64,000 bases of DNA from Autumnicola patrickiae (GCF_031846525.1 NZ_JAVRHM010000011.1:62001-126000), one strand, 5' to 3'; numbered from the stretch's first letter, positions 36,922 through 46,460 are shown. The notes: generated by a model from the letters alone, not told the origin. Numbers and translations are program-made.

Positions 36922-37365
36922 CTATACATCATCTGGCTTTAGAATAATATCTTCCGGAATTAATTCTTTGACATCTATTGTTGGGAGAAGAAATTGATTA
37001 TAAATAGTACCTTCAGTTTTAGCATGTAGAACCCCTCTGGCAGCACCCACGGTTAGTACCGCAAAATGCACTGCAAGATCATGTACTATTAAATAAGAAT
37101 TGTCTTTTTGTTTAACCTTATTTAAGAAGTCGGATTTATTTATTTCAAATAGCGCCTGAATTTCCAGAATAAGAAATGGTTGATCTTTTTTTCTTTCAAA
37201 AGAGAACTTAGTATTACAAGTAATGGTATAATCATCTATATCTAAACCAAAACCCAGGGCTGTAATAAGATCTGTTTCTCCTGTTTTTTTATAAGCAGCT
37301 TCAATTTTCGCAAAGGAAGTCGTACGTAGTCCTGTAAATGCAAATCCTAATTTATTATAAGTCAT
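36922..37365 (-). CDS. SecB-like chaperone of a TAC module
   Basis: 147 residues, close to the size of SecB (155). The pattern fits the SecB fold: beta strands in YTITCNTKFSFERK and FLILEIQALFEI, a helix in VHDLAVHFAVLTVGAARGVLHAK, and the characteristic SecB ending with a Pro-containing loop, NQFLLPTIDVKELI. It is third in an operon behind a putative toxin and an HTH antitoxin (6-bp gap), exactly the order of toxin-antitoxin-chaperone systems, where the chaperone protects the antitoxin. Similarity to SecB is by eye only; a role as a general SecB is unlikely given the context. Confidence 0.65.
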   Translation of the reverse strand: MTYNKLGFAFTGLRTTSFAKIEAAYKKTGETDLITALGFGLDIDDYTITCNTKFSFERKKDQPFLILEIQALFEINKSDFLNKVKQKDNSYLIVHDLAVHFAVLTVGAARGVLHAKTEGTIYNQFLLPTIDVKELIPEDIILKPDDV

Positions 37366-37371
37366 TACGCA

Positions 37372-37839
37372 TTAGTTTTCTTTTACCGGATCTAAGTATT
37401 CATTCATATTCTCTAATGTTGTACTTAAAAATGGGTTCTTTTTAGAAATCATAACCGTATTTAAATCCTCTGCGATTTCTTTTTGTTTATGCCTATGAAC
37501 AACCTGCATCGTTGTACTAACGGTTCGAGAATAGCTTTTCTCTCTAACTTCTATTTTGGGAGACGAAATAGTGACATTGAGAGCATCGGCTATTTTATCT
37601 AAGGTATCAAATGTGAGATTAGCTTTAGCCCGGAGTATTTTATTCACCTGCTGTGGGCTTACCTCCATTTTATTTGCAAGTTCCTTTTGGGTGATTTTAT
37701 GGGTTTCCATAAACTCCATTAGATCAAGAGCGAATTCCTGCGCTCTGTTGATGTTACGTCTATTGGCACGATCATTTTTAGCTCGTACTTTCCAGTGCGT
37801 AGCAGTCTTACTTACTTTTGAATTCAGGTTGTTGGTCAT
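37372..37839 (-). CDS. XRE/HigA-like antitoxin with C-terminal extension
   Basis: 155 residues. Residues ~35-90 are an XRE helix-turn-helix (MEFMETHKITQKELANKMEVSPQQVNKILRA in outline, then LTFDTLDKIADALNV). A basic N-terminal arm precedes it, and a ~60-residue extension follows with SKKNPFLSTTLENMNEYLDP at its end. Antitoxins of TAC systems carry such C-terminal chaperone-addiction tails. It starts 1 bp after the upstream gene ends. It should bind DNA, autoregulate the operon and neutralise the upstream product. Confidence 0.75.
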   Translation of the reverse strand: MTNNLNSKVSKTATHWKVRAKNDRANRRNINRAQEFALDLMEFMETHKITQKELANKMEVSPQQVNKILRAKANLTFDTLDKIADALNVTISSPKIEVREKSYSRTVSTTMQVVHRHKQKEIAEDLNTVMISKKNPFLSTTLENMNEYLDPVKEN

Positions 37840-37840
37840 A

Positions 37841-38410
37841 TTAAAATTCTGTGCAGTCTGTAATATTTTCGTTTTTTAACCAGTCTTTGAGGTAGTCTAA
37901 TTTGTTAAGTTCCATCTTTAAAGCTGAAGAACCCTGCATTTTACCTACTAATTTTATGCCGGCCCCGGTAACAATAATTGCATTATTTCCCAGGCGTATC
38001 CCATAAAGTCTTAAGAATGAACCATGATCATATGTATACATTTTGCGTCTTCCGGGATCATCTATGCGTTCGCTTTTTGAAAGCTCAATAAATTCATCAA
38101 AAAGTGTCTCAAAACAGTCACCTCCCAATGATTCTTCTGATATTTTATCAAGTTTATCAAATAAATCTGCAGATTCTAAAAGTACTTGTTTTACTAAGAA
38201 ATTTAAATTATCGTTTTTGTAAGATCCCTTTTTCCAGCCCGATTGAGAGGATTTGATGAAATCTCGTACATAGAGAGGGTTTTGAAGATGATCCTGAATT
38301 TTATCCAGTTCTGTTTCATAGTCTTCCGGTGTTTTATAGAAAGGACAATTAACAAAACGTGCTAAATATACGCCTTGATATTGTCCTTCAAATGTACGAT
38401 ATATTTCCAT
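37841..38410 (-). CDS. putative toxin of the TAC module
   Basis: 189 residues, first gene of the three-gene unit. No named family is certain. The C-terminal half (SFLRLYGIRLGNNAIIVTGAGIKL, then ELNKLDYLKDWLK) resembles the small beta-sheet core of HigB/RelE-like proteins, whereas the N-terminal ~90 residues are helical and acidic. No membrane span or signal peptide. The assignment as toxin rests mainly on gene order, the 1-bp spacing to the HTH gene and the chaperone-like third gene. An abortive-infection role is plausible next to the restriction genes. Confidence 0.5.
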   Translation of the reverse strand: MEIYRTFEGQYQGVYLARFVNCPFYKTPEDYETELDKIQDHLQNPLYVRDFIKSSQSGWKKGSYKNDNLNFLVKQVLLESADLFDKLDKISEESLGGDCFETLFDEFIELSKSERIDDPGRRKMYTYDHGSFLRLYGIRLGNNAIIVTGAGIKLVGKMQGSSALKMELNKLDYLKDWLKNENITDCTEF

Positions 38411-38439
38411 AAAATCAACCTACAGGTTTATTTTTTGTT

Positions 38440-38447
38440 CAAAATTA
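38440..38447 (-). promoter_or_regulatory. possible -7 element of the TAC operon
   Basis: Minus-strand TAATTTTG matches TAnnTTTG, 30 bp before the first start codon. A TTG about 15 bp upstream is closer than the usual -33 spacing, so support is modest. Confidence 0.35.
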
Positions 38448-38555
38448 ACATTTTATAGTCGCCAATTTGTAATTTGAAGATAAAGTTTTTATAAGGTTTT
38501 CAACAGCACTCTCTTATTTTAGGATTCTCTTCCAAAGGATCGCATTTTTTATTTT

Positions 38556-41500
38556 CTACGCCTCCAAAGGCCAATCCCCATACTGCCCCTCTGCCTGCTC
38601 AATTACTTCCTTCAGCAGATTATCCAGTTCCGAAAAGGGTACTTTGCCGCGTAATTCTTTTTTCACAGCAAGCCGAATGGCGGCACGGGCGTCTTCTTTT
38701 TTGGTCCAGTCGAGCTGAAGGTTTTTCTTGACGGAATCTACTACTTTATGAACTAAATCCTGAATAGGACCGGCCTGATTGATGAGCGTTTGACTGCCAG
38801 CCAAAAGGTCGTAGAATGCCAGTTCATCTTCGGTTAGGCCGAGTTGTTTGGTCCTGATATCATCCTGCTGAAATTCATTGGCGATGTCCAGCAAATGCTT
38901 GATGGCGGCAATGGAATCCAGCGAATTCCGGTGGTAGTTGCTCAGCACTTTTTCGAGCTCGTCTTTCAGCTTGCGCATCCGGCGGATGTTCTTTGGCATT
39001 CGCACTCTAATTTCATCATTGATGATCCTGCGCAGTAATTCTACTTTGATGTTCTCATCACCTTTTTCCTTTACAATGGCCTGGAAGCGATCGTCTACTA
39101 TGGAAATATCGATCTTATCCAGGTTGTACATTTTTGCCAGGTCCACAATATCCTGCGATTCCAGGGATCTGCTTATCAGGTCTTTTATCTTTTCATTCTT
39201 TTCCCTACGCGGACCGGGAGGGAATTTGATCTTTCTAATAAGCTGCCTGATCTTCTGAATGATTGCCAGCTCTTCCTGTATCTCCCAAACACGAGGATCT
39301 GAACTGGTCATCGCCACCAATTCGGCCAGCTTGCGCTCTTCGAGCAAAAAGGTATCGGTCACAGGATCAGATTTCAGAAGATTGTTCACCACTCCGCTGG
39401 ACCATTTCATCTTGTCCATATCGGACATTGCATTAATACCTTCCGCAGAAAAATCTCCTATCAGATCTTTCACTTTCTCGAACTGCTCCAGGCAAATTTT
39501 CACCGCGGCTTCAAGATCCAAAGTGGGTTTTCCTTCCCCGCCTCCGGCGGTGTATTTTTTAGTGGCTTCGGCAAGGAAGCCGGAAATGCCTATGAAATCT
39601 ACTACGAGTCCGTTGGGTTTATCTTTAAAAACGCGGTTCACCCTTGCAATGGCCTGCATCAGGTTATGGCCTTTCATTATCTTATCCACATACATCGTAT
39701 GGGCGCAGGGGGCATCAAATCCCGTGAGCCACATATCGCGAACGATCACGATTTGCAGCGGATCCTCAGGCGTGCGGAAACGCTTTTTTATGGCTTCCAT
39801 CGCCTCTTTGGTGCGGATGTGCGGATTCCATTCCGGCGGATCTTTACTGATGTTCCCGGTCATGATCACGGCTATTTCAGGGCAACCTTCCAGCGCGCTG
39901 AGGGCATTGTACATTTTTACGCAGTTCTTGCGGCTCATACACACGATCATCGCTTTGCCCTCCAGGGTTGCGGTACGTGCTTTGAAATGGGTGAGGATGT
40001 CTTTTGCAACCCTTTCCACCCGGTCAGCAGCCCCGGCGGCATCTTCTATCGCGGCCCAAATGGCATTGTTCTCCTCGTCCTCATCTTCTTCCATTTCATC
40101 CAGCTCCTTGTCATACCTGGCTTTGATGTTGAGCGGAACCATTTTTGGCTCGTAATAAATGGGCACCGTGGCACCGTCTTCTACGGCCTGTTTGATATCG
40201 TAAGTGTGAATGGTGGGGCCAAATACCTGCTGGGTATCGGCATCCTTGCCATCTACGGGAGTTCCGGTGAAGCCTATAAAGGAGGCATTAGGCAAAGCGC
40301 GTCTTATGTTCTGCGCAAAGCCGCCGCTATGGAACCCGTACTGGGTGCGGTGGGCTTCATCTGCCATCACGATCAGGTTGGTACGTTCAGAAAGTACAGG
40401 GTGGGAGAGCTCTTTTCCCGAAGCCAATTCCTTTAAACGGAATTTCTCAATGGTGGTAAAGATCACCCCGCCGCCATCAGTGCTCAGCAGGGCCCGCAGC
40501 TCATCTGTGGTATCGGCGTGTTGTACATGGCCCACCAGGTCTTTGCACAGCACAAAATTCTCATAGAGTTGCTGGTCCAGGTCATTGCGGTCTACCTGGA
40601 TGAGGATGGTGGGATTTTTCATTTCGGGCATTTGCCTCAGGATCCCGGTAAGGATGGCCATCGAGATGCTTTTGCCAGATCCCTGCGTGTGCCATATCAC
40701 TCCCAGCCGGCCGTCACCCGTGGGTTTTATATTTTCAACCGCGCTGTCTACCGCTTTTTTGATGCCCCAGTACTGGTGATATTTTGCGCCTTTCTTGATT
40801 ATTTTCCCGTTGTGGTCTTCGTGGAAAATGAAGTTTTGAAGGTAGTTTAAGATGGTTTTCTTCGGAAATAATCCCTTCAGCAAGGTTTCCAGTTGTAATT
40901 CCTGTTGCTGCTGAAGGTCATCCCCGTGCAGGCTTTTCCACGGAGCAAACCACTTTAGGGAGGAGTTATACATCCCGTGCAGGGTTTCCAGCCCATCTGA
41001 AACTACCGTAATGGCATTGTAATCAAACAGCTGCGGAATATCCTGAAAGTAATGCCCAATTTGCCGGTGCGCGTTTTCCACACCCACCTCGGGATCAAAC
41101 ATATTCTTAAATTCAAAAACGATGAGCGGAAGTCCGTTGATGAAAATGAGCAGATCTGTGCGCCGGCTGTTCTTGCCAATGATCTTTACTTCATCTGCAC
41201 ACACAAAGGTATTTTTCCCGGGTTCCCTGTAATTGATAGGGTAGAGGTGCCGGGCCTGTTCCTTGCCCGCAGCATCTTTCCAGGTAATGGAAACCCCCTG
41301 GGTCATTTTAAGATGAAAATCGCGGTTGCGGTGATCGAGATCCATTCCCTGGTGCTGCGTAAAAGCTGAAAGGGCTTCGTTAATGGCGGTGCCAGGTACG
41401 CCGGGATAGGAGCTCACCAAAAACTCCCGAAGATCTTCCTCCAAAACCACCTTTTTGAGGTCCCGCTGCAGGGAATTGCCTTCTTTATAAGTGTATCCCA

Positions 41501-41558
41501 ACTCCTTGAGGCATTCTATGGCAGCCTTTTGCACCGTGATCTCGATCATTTGTGTCAT
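38556..41558 (-). CDS. hsdR: type I restriction enzyme R subunit
   Basis: 1000 residues. The N-terminal nuclease domain has the PD-(D/E)xK elements in SRRTDLLIFINGLPLIVFEFKN (positions around 135-155, Asp and ExK). The superfamily 2 motor follows with HTQGSGKSISM (Walker A), MADEAHRTQYG (DEAD/H) and GFTGTP, then helicase motifs VRDMWLTGFDAPC and QAIARVNR. The C-terminal helical region binds the methylase core. It cleaves DNA after ATP-driven translocation when the site is unmodified. Its ATG overlaps the hsdS stop by 4 bp. Base composition is visibly richer in GC than the cargo genes upstream. Confidence 0.97.
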   Translation of the reverse strand: MTQMIEITVQKAAIECLKELGYTYKEGNSLQRDLKKVVLEEDLREFLVSSYPGVPGTAINEALSAFTQHQGMDLDHRNRDFHLKMTQGVSITWKDAAGKEQARHLYPINYREPGKNTFVCADEVKIIGKNSRRTDLLIFINGLPLIVFEFKNMFDPEVGVENAHRQIGHYFQDIPQLFDYNAITVVSDGLETLHGMYNSSLKWFAPWKSLHGDDLQQQQELQLETLLKGLFPKKTILNYLQNFIFHEDHNGKIIKKGAKYHQYWGIKKAVDSAVENIKPTGDGRLGVIWHTQGSGKSISMAILTGILRQMPEMKNPTILIQVDRNDLDQQLYENFVLCKDLVGHVQHADTTDELRALLSTDGGGVIFTTIEKFRLKELASGKELSHPVLSERTNLIVMADEAHRTQYGFHSGGFAQNIRRALPNASFIGFTGTPVDGKDADTQQVFGPTIHTYDIKQAVEDGATVPIYYEPKMVPLNIKARYDKELDEMEEDEDEENNAIWAAIEDAAGAADRVERVAKDILTHFKARTATLEGKAMIVCMSRKNCVKMYNALSALEGCPEIAVIMTGNISKDPPEWNPHIRTKEAMEAIKKRFRTPEDPLQIVIVRDMWLTGFDAPCAHTMYVDKIMKGHNLMQAIARVNRVFKDKPNGLVVDFIGISGFLAEATKKYTAGGGEGKPTLDLEAAVKICLEQFEKVKDLIGDFSAEGINAMSDMDKMKWSSGVVNNLLKSDPVTDTFLLEERKLAELVAMTSSDPRVWEIQEELAIIQKIRQLIRKIKFPPGPRREKNEKIKDLISRSLESQDIVDLAKMYNLDKIDISIVDDRFQAIVKEKGDENIKVELLRRIINDEIRVRMPKNIRRMRKLKDELEKVLSNYHRNSLDSIAAIKHLLDIANEFQQDDIRTKQLGLTEDELAFYDLLAGSQTLINQAGPIQDLVHKVVDSVKKNLQLDWTKKEDARAAIRLAVKKELRGKVPFSELDNLLKEVIEQAEGQYGDWPLEA

Positions 41559-42772
41559 AAGACTGCAGATAAGGTTTTCTCCACGTCTTTCACACGGACT
41601 TCCCCGCTGATGAGTTTCGGTAGTAAGGTGTTGCGGATTTGAGTTAGGGTTTGGTTCTGGTCCTTATTGCGCAAAATTAACTTATGATATGGAGATATTT
41701 TTTTATGAAAATCAGAAATGATCTCTTGCTTGGGAAGAATCATTTTTTGTTTTTCCATTGATCCCTTTGTAAGATGTGTGAAAATTGACCCTGTTCCATG
41801 CTCTTTTAGCTGAGTACTAATCCTATCCAAATGATGAAACATATAAAATTTACTCATTTTACTAGAATCAACTTCTAATTTCCAAATGTGATAGTGATAA
41901 ATACTTTTGGGCCCAGCCCAAATGTAAGGACCGAATGTTGCTGACCAAGCATAGATTAAATCTCCAGAATCAACATATTTATTTTCGGGTAATTCCAGGT
42001 TTGAATAAACAGTCTTACCAGCTCCTTTTAAATTTTGTATTCTAATAATAGGAGTTCCTTCATTCAAAAATTCCTCATTTTTATATGCTCTACCATTTAT
42101 TACTCTACAAACCTCCTTCAATTCAACTAATTCCCAACCCTTAGGAATTTCCCCCAGTTCAGAATCAACAAATTCCCCATCCTGAAAAGGCCCAAAATTA
42201 ACAAACCAGTGCTTGTATAAAGCCATCGCCATTTCTTCCAGGGTTTTGTTCATCTGGAGGTTGAGCTCGATTTTATCGTCTAAAGCAGAGAGAATGGATG
42301 CGATGGATTTTTGTTCCTGGAGTGGAGGGAGGTGGAACTCAATATCACCAATTGCATCAAAAGTTATTTGCGGAAATGTTCCTGAACGACCTTCAGCAAT
42401 AGTTTGTAGTTCATTTAGCCTTTCATTTGATGTCAATAATTGGAGAAAAAACCTCCTATCTACTAAAAAATCCTCTGTTTCGATGACCATAAATTTAGTA
42501 GAAACAACATAATTCTCGGAACTAAAATCTACATACGCATATCTCTTATTTTTTGGTCTAATCTCACTAAATAAAATATCACCTTTCTTTATAGCTTTTT
42601 TAGCTTGTCCTGGAAGTTTTTCCGAAGACCTTAGGTCACTATGTAAAAATTTTCCTTCTAAGACGTCACCTGTATTAATAAAAACGACCTCTGACCCTTT
42701 AGAAAAATCGAATCTTCTTGAGACGTTTCTTGATATTTCTTCTAACTTATATGTTTTCCAATTCTCCGGCAT
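41555..42772 (-). CDS. hsdS: type I restriction enzyme specificity subunit
   Basis: 405 residues with two target-recognition domains. TRD1 starts WKTYKLEEISRNVSRRF and ends before the central conserved helix (LPPLQEQKSIASILSALDDKIELN). TRD2 starts at LGEIPKGWELVELKEVC and ends before the C-terminal helix (TLTQIRNTLLPKLISGEV). It determines the methylation and cleavage site. The two TRD-coding parts are AT-rich while the conserved helices are GC-richer like hsdM/hsdR, a mosaic expected from TRD exchange. The upstream neighbour is not hsdM but the HerA cargo gene, with 80 bp between. Confidence 0.95.
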   Translation of the reverse strand: MPENWKTYKLEEISRNVSRRFDFSKGSEVVFINTGDVLEGKFLHSDLRSSEKLPGQAKKAIKKGDILFSEIRPKNKRYAYVDFSSENYVVSTKFMVIETEDFLVDRRFFLQLLTSNERLNELQTIAEGRSGTFPQITFDAIGDIEFHLPPLQEQKSIASILSALDDKIELNLQMNKTLEEMAMALYKHWFVNFGPFQDGEFVDSELGEIPKGWELVELKEVCRVINGRAYKNEEFLNEGTPIIRIQNLKGAGKTVYSNLELPENKYVDSGDLIYAWSATFGPYIWAGPKSIYHYHIWKLEVDSSKMSKFYMFHHLDRISTQLKEHGTGSIFTHLTKGSMEKQKMILPKQEIISDFHKKISPYHKLILRNKDQNQTLTQIRNTLLPKLISGEVRVKDVEKTLSAVL

Positions 42773-42833
42773 TAGTTGTTATTTATTTCTTTTAATGGTT
42801 TGGTATGGTGTTTTATCATCACCCAGGGTACTC

Positions 42834-42847
42834 GCACATTGTTGTGC
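42834..42847 (-). repeat. cargo-edge hairpin, hsdS side
   Basis: GCACATTGTTGTGC (plus strand) is a small stem-loop. Its reverse complement, GCACAACAATGTGC, is 13/14 identical to the plus-strand sequence at 49152-49165 on the hsdM side, so the pair is inverted around the cargo. Confidence 0.55.
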
Positions 42848-42855
42848 TGTCGTGT

Positions 42856-45000
42856 TTATTCTTCTTGTTCCACCTTTGGTTCTGCTTTTGAAGGATTATA
42901 TTTTTCACCTTTTTCCCAAGCCTCAGCAATTTTCTCATAATTAGGGAAGTCTTTTGGTAAATCCACCGTCCAATTTTCAATGAATTTTGGATTATTACTA
43001 TTAGGTCGTGGACTTGCATTGTTCATTCTTGCTTGAACAGGCGTCCTTACCGCATCACCCATAATTACGACGTGTTGCTGCGGTAAAATTGGTAATTGTT
43101 GTAAAATATCTTCATTTGCAGCAGAAACTAATTGTCTTACATATTTTTGGTCTTCTGGGTTTTGAAGCCTATGAATTATAAAGGAGTTACATTGCGATAA
43201 TACAGTCTTAGATAATTCTGAAGGTCTTTGACTAGAAACAAGTAATGAAATGCCATATTTCCTGCCTTCCCTGGCAATTCGCTCAAAGACCTTTTTAGCT
43301 ATTGATTCTCTATCACCTCTGTTTTTCTCTGGAATATAATTTTGTGCTTCTTCCAACGCTATTACCATGGGAAGTTTGCCTCTATCACTTTCGGGAAAAC
43401 GAGATACAAAGTCTAAAATAAGTCTACCTATTAATCCCGTTATTGTTTCTAAAACTTCATAAGGTAGTAAAGACATGTCAATAATTGTAACTTGACTTGG
43501 CTTACCTTCAACGAGTTTTTCAATTTCTTCTTTATCTAATTGTTTTTTATAAAACTCCGAAAATAGGTCTGTATCTTCAGTTCTATATACTTTGCAAAAA
43601 TCACCTAGAATGAAAGCAATGAATTTTGCCAAAGCATTTAAAATTTCCTCTGGCTGATTTAAGAGTAGAGGCTGTGAAATCCTTTCGTCACCCAAATATG
43701 ATTGTAATCTTAATCTAAGAGTTGAAACAAACTCCCTTAGTCTATTTCCTGAATTTTCTTGTTCATTGATTGCTTCGTCAAAAAATCTCGTAATTAAATC
43801 TTGAAAATTAAACCATATCGGTAAGTCAATATTTTTTTCAATTGCTATTTGCTCAACCTTTTGTGAACTAGAGTACTCTAAATATTTAATTTCCAATTCT
43901 TCTAAAGCATTTTTTTCATCTGCGATATTGTTGTTTGCCCCTAGCGTTAGTAGAGCATTTTGGATATCACCTAAAAGTTGATTTCCATTTGGAGTAATTG
44001 AATTTGCCAAGCCAATAATTTCATTATCGTCCTTATAATTCCAATTTCCATAGCTTTGGGTGCATTTTTTCTTCTTAATGTCGTCTGGGGAGGCATCAAA
44101 TAGATTAACCACTCCTCTTTCCGTGAACTTGTCGAGAATGGGTTTTACTCCAACTTCTTTTTGGTTTTTTGCTAGTCCTAAAGCCCTTTTAAATACTGGA
44201 GCTTGTGTTCCTGATGTTGGTTCAAATAAGTAATCATAATCAGCGAAGTTCATAAACCAAAAAGGAACTTTCATTCCGTCTTTATCGACATTGAATGGAT
44301 TGACTAGTTCAATATTCTTATATGGGGCTTCTTTCGTTCCTTGAAATGCTTGTTTGTATTCTCCATTGGTGTCAAATATTATGACATGGGCATTTTTCAG
44401 CTTCTTCCCATTGTAATCAAAATCGAACATACTTTGAATGATGGAGGCAAACGTGCAAGATTTACCTGAACCAGTATTACCAAGTATTGCGGCATGTTTA
44501 CCAAAAAATTTATCTGGATTTATTTTGATTTTATAATCAGAAAATGAAGGTGATGTTCCAATGGGTAAATAATAATCATCTTCAAAATTTATTTCCTCTG
44601 TGTCTTCCTTTTTCTTTTGGTCAAAAATATTATCCAAGTCTTGGCTTGTTACATACCAGACAGGGTTGTCGAGTATTGGGTAATTATATACTCCTTGAAT
44701 ATATTTCCCACGATTCTCAATAGTTCCAATCATAGTTGCCACTAAATACCTTGCAGATTTAGTCAAAAAAATGGCCTCTTTATTTTTTCCAATTTCTGTT
44801 TCATCAATTGATCTAACACTTGTAACCATTGCTACAATTTTATCCGCACCAATTGGTATTATTATGTAGGAATTTATCCTTGCGACCTCAAAAATATCCT
44901 CATATCCACTTTTATAAAGACTTTTCAAATCATCATCAAGTCGGATGTATGCTCTAAAGCTGTCAACAGAAATGACTGTACCAATAGTTCTTTCGCTCAT
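42856..45000 (-). CDS. HerA-like ATPase of a SIR2-HerA defence system
   Basis: 714 residues, HerA/FtsK-type (DUF87). A HAS-barrel-like N-terminus (GTVISVDSFRAYIRL) precedes Walker A ILGNTGSGKSCTF (about residue 170), Walker B MVIALEEAQNYIPE, and a C-terminal SSQRPSELSKTVLSQCNSF with the arginine-finger region. It should form hexamers. The start overlaps the stop of the SIR2 gene by 4 bp, so the pair is translationally coupled. This gene pair is the known SIR2-HerA anti-phage architecture. AT-rich compared with hsdR. Confidence 0.9.
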   Translation of the reverse strand: MSERTIGTVISVDSFRAYIRLDDDLKSLYKSGYEDIFEVARINSYIIIPIGADKIVAMVTSVRSIDETEIGKNKEAIFLTKSARYLVATMIGTIENRGKYIQGVYNYPILDNPVWYVTSQDLDNIFDQKKKEDTEEINFEDDYYLPIGTSPSFSDYKIKINPDKFFGKHAAILGNTGSGKSCTFASIIQSMFDFDYNGKKLKNAHVIIFDTNGEYKQAFQGTKEAPYKNIELVNPFNVDKDGMKVPFWFMNFADYDYLFEPTSGTQAPVFKRALGLAKNQKEVGVKPILDKFTERGVVNLFDASPDDIKKKKCTQSYGNWNYKDDNEIIGLANSITPNGNQLLGDIQNALLTLGANNNIADEKNALEELEIKYLEYSSSQKVEQIAIEKNIDLPIWFNFQDLITRFFDEAINEQENSGNRLREFVSTLRLRLQSYLGDERISQPLLLNQPEEILNALAKFIAFILGDFCKVYRTEDTDLFSEFYKKQLDKEEIEKLVEGKPSQVTIIDMSLLPYEVLETITGLIGRLILDFVSRFPESDRGKLPMVIALEEAQNYIPEKNRGDRESIAKKVFERIAREGRKYGISLLVSSQRPSELSKTVLSQCNSFIIHRLQNPEDQKYVRQLVSAANEDILQQLPILPQQHVVIMGDAVRTPVQARMNNASPRPNSNNPKFIENWTVDLPKDFPNYEKIAEAWEKGEKYNPSKAEPKVEQEE

Positions 45001-46460
45001 TCTCCTGTGGCTTTAGAAGGTTCAGTATGAGAAGTCTTTGAGCTTAAAAGCTGATTCAAAGTATTTGCAACATTTTCGTTATTGTCCTCATTATTGAAAT
45101 TGGGCATCAGGGTATCTGCAAAGGTTAGAAAGTCCCCAAAAAATTCTCCTTCCAGTATTATGATTCTTGGGTCATTAAGCTCTTTTAGATTATTTATATG
45201 TTTATTTCGTGTACCTTGAAAATCTATTACAATAAGAGTAAATGTAGGATTTGACAAGGCTTGGTAGATAATGTCATTAAAATGTTCATCCGCAAATGCA
45301 TACCCAACCGTAATAAGCACTGATTGAGATTGAGTAATGGTTGATGCAAATTGTCTAAATAGCTCAGAATATGGAAGGTCAAGAGTGTATGACTTTTTTA
45401 CCGCTGAAGGGTAGATTATAATTTCCCCCTTTTTATTTTGGGATTCTATTAGTTCAAGCGATTTTTCTTCTATACCATATAGATTGTTAGCATCCCTTGA
45501 TTCAGAATTGACCCAGGACAAAGAACCATGTAACTTAAAATATCTTACGACTTTCTCGATTCTTTGGACTTTACCAGAAGTAGTAGAACCAGGGTAAAAA
45601 ATATCGTATTCAAATGTTTCTGGTTTAAAGAATCTCTTATGAAACCCTAAAAAACCATCTATGTAATGTACTCCTAGCTTATCAAAGGCATATTCAAAAG
45701 CTAAGTCATAATTAGCCGTGAAAATATTTGCTCTCCTTAAATTTAAAGGTCTTTGAAGAAGAGCCTTAATAAATTTTTCATGAAAGATGTACTTACTTTT
45801 TGTTTCAAGAAGGGTTCCTTGAGCTTTATCCTTTTCAAATGGACTAGCTTTCTTCTTATCAATTATTTTTTGAGAGACTTTTATTTTTTCTAAGTTACAG
45901 ACTTTAAATAACCCTTCTTTAATAGCCGTGATTAATTCTGAAACTTTGTCCTCTCTTGCTTCACTTTTTTCCTGTTGAAGAACAAAATCTTTTGCAATGA
46001 GATAATTTAGAATTTTTTCATATTCTATTACAATCTCCGCAGATTCTCCATCTCTCACAATATCATCCTCAATATAAAATTCCCAACCATTTTCATTTTT
46101 AAAAGAATCCTCAGAACCTTCATTAAGATGCTTAGTTCCATATTTCAAAAAATCCTTTTGTAACAATTTGACTGTCTTTTCAAATTCATCATTAATACCG
46201 TTAAATTTGGGCTTTTCATCCATTTTGACAACATGGTTTTCTACTTCATATGGAAAATTTCTAATTGCCACTGCTCCTAAATGAATCGAGGTTCCCGAAC
46301 CAAAGAGAAAACTAACATTGTCTAATTCAAGATAATTTTTAAGCATTAACTTGATTTTATCAATGATTTTTCCATGGTTCGGATCTTCACCTATCCAATC
46401 AGCTAGCTTATTTGTACTTCCAAACAGAATTTTGTTTTTTGCTGGGTCAAAATGTGTCAT
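44997..46460 (-). CDS. SIR2-domain effector of a SIR2-HerA defence system
   Basis: 487 residues. SIR2-like NAD-binding signature: VSFLFGSGTSIHLGA near residue 50 (GAG-like loop), YFKLHGSLSWVN with the candidate catalytic His, and VLITVGYAFADEHFNDII near residue 405 for the ribose/NAD region. SIR2 domains in defence systems usually hydrolyse NAD+ after phage sensing. The N-terminal ~45 residues and a middle insertion of charged residues (~130-220) are unique. Directly upstream of the HerA gene with a 4-bp overlap. Confidence 0.88.
   Translation of the reverse strand: MTHFDPAKNKILFGSTNKLADWIGEDPNHGKIIDKIKLMLKNYLELDNVSFLFGSGTSIHLGAVAIRNFPYEVENHVVKMDEKPKFNGINDEFEKTVKLLQKDFLKYGTKHLNEGSEDSFKNENGWEFYIEDDIVRDGESAEIVIEYEKILNYLIAKDFVLQQEKSEAREDKVSELITAIKEGLFKVCNLEKIKVSQKIIDKKKASPFEKDKAQGTLLETKSKYIFHEKFIKALLQRPLNLRRANIFTANYDLAFEYAFDKLGVHYIDGFLGFHKRFFKPETFEYDIFYPGSTTSGKVQRIEKVVRYFKLHGSLSWVNSESRDANNLYGIEEKSLELIESQNKKGEIIIYPSAVKKSYTLDLPYSELFRQFASTITQSQSVLITVGYAFADEHFNDIIYQALSNPTFTLIVIDFQGTRNKHINNLKELNDPRIIILEGEFFGDFLTFADTLMPNFNNEDNNENVANTLNQLLSSKTSHTEPSKATGE

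Noticed and set aside
38456..38478. Resemblance to the dispersed repeat at CGCCAATTTGTAATTTG
   Set aside because: The core ATGGCAATT is absent and only the AT-rich flank matches.
39259..40436. Long plus-strand frames of 298 and 256 codons opposite hsdR
   Set aside because: They are shadows of the intact hsdR gene, with no domain match and typical antisense composition.
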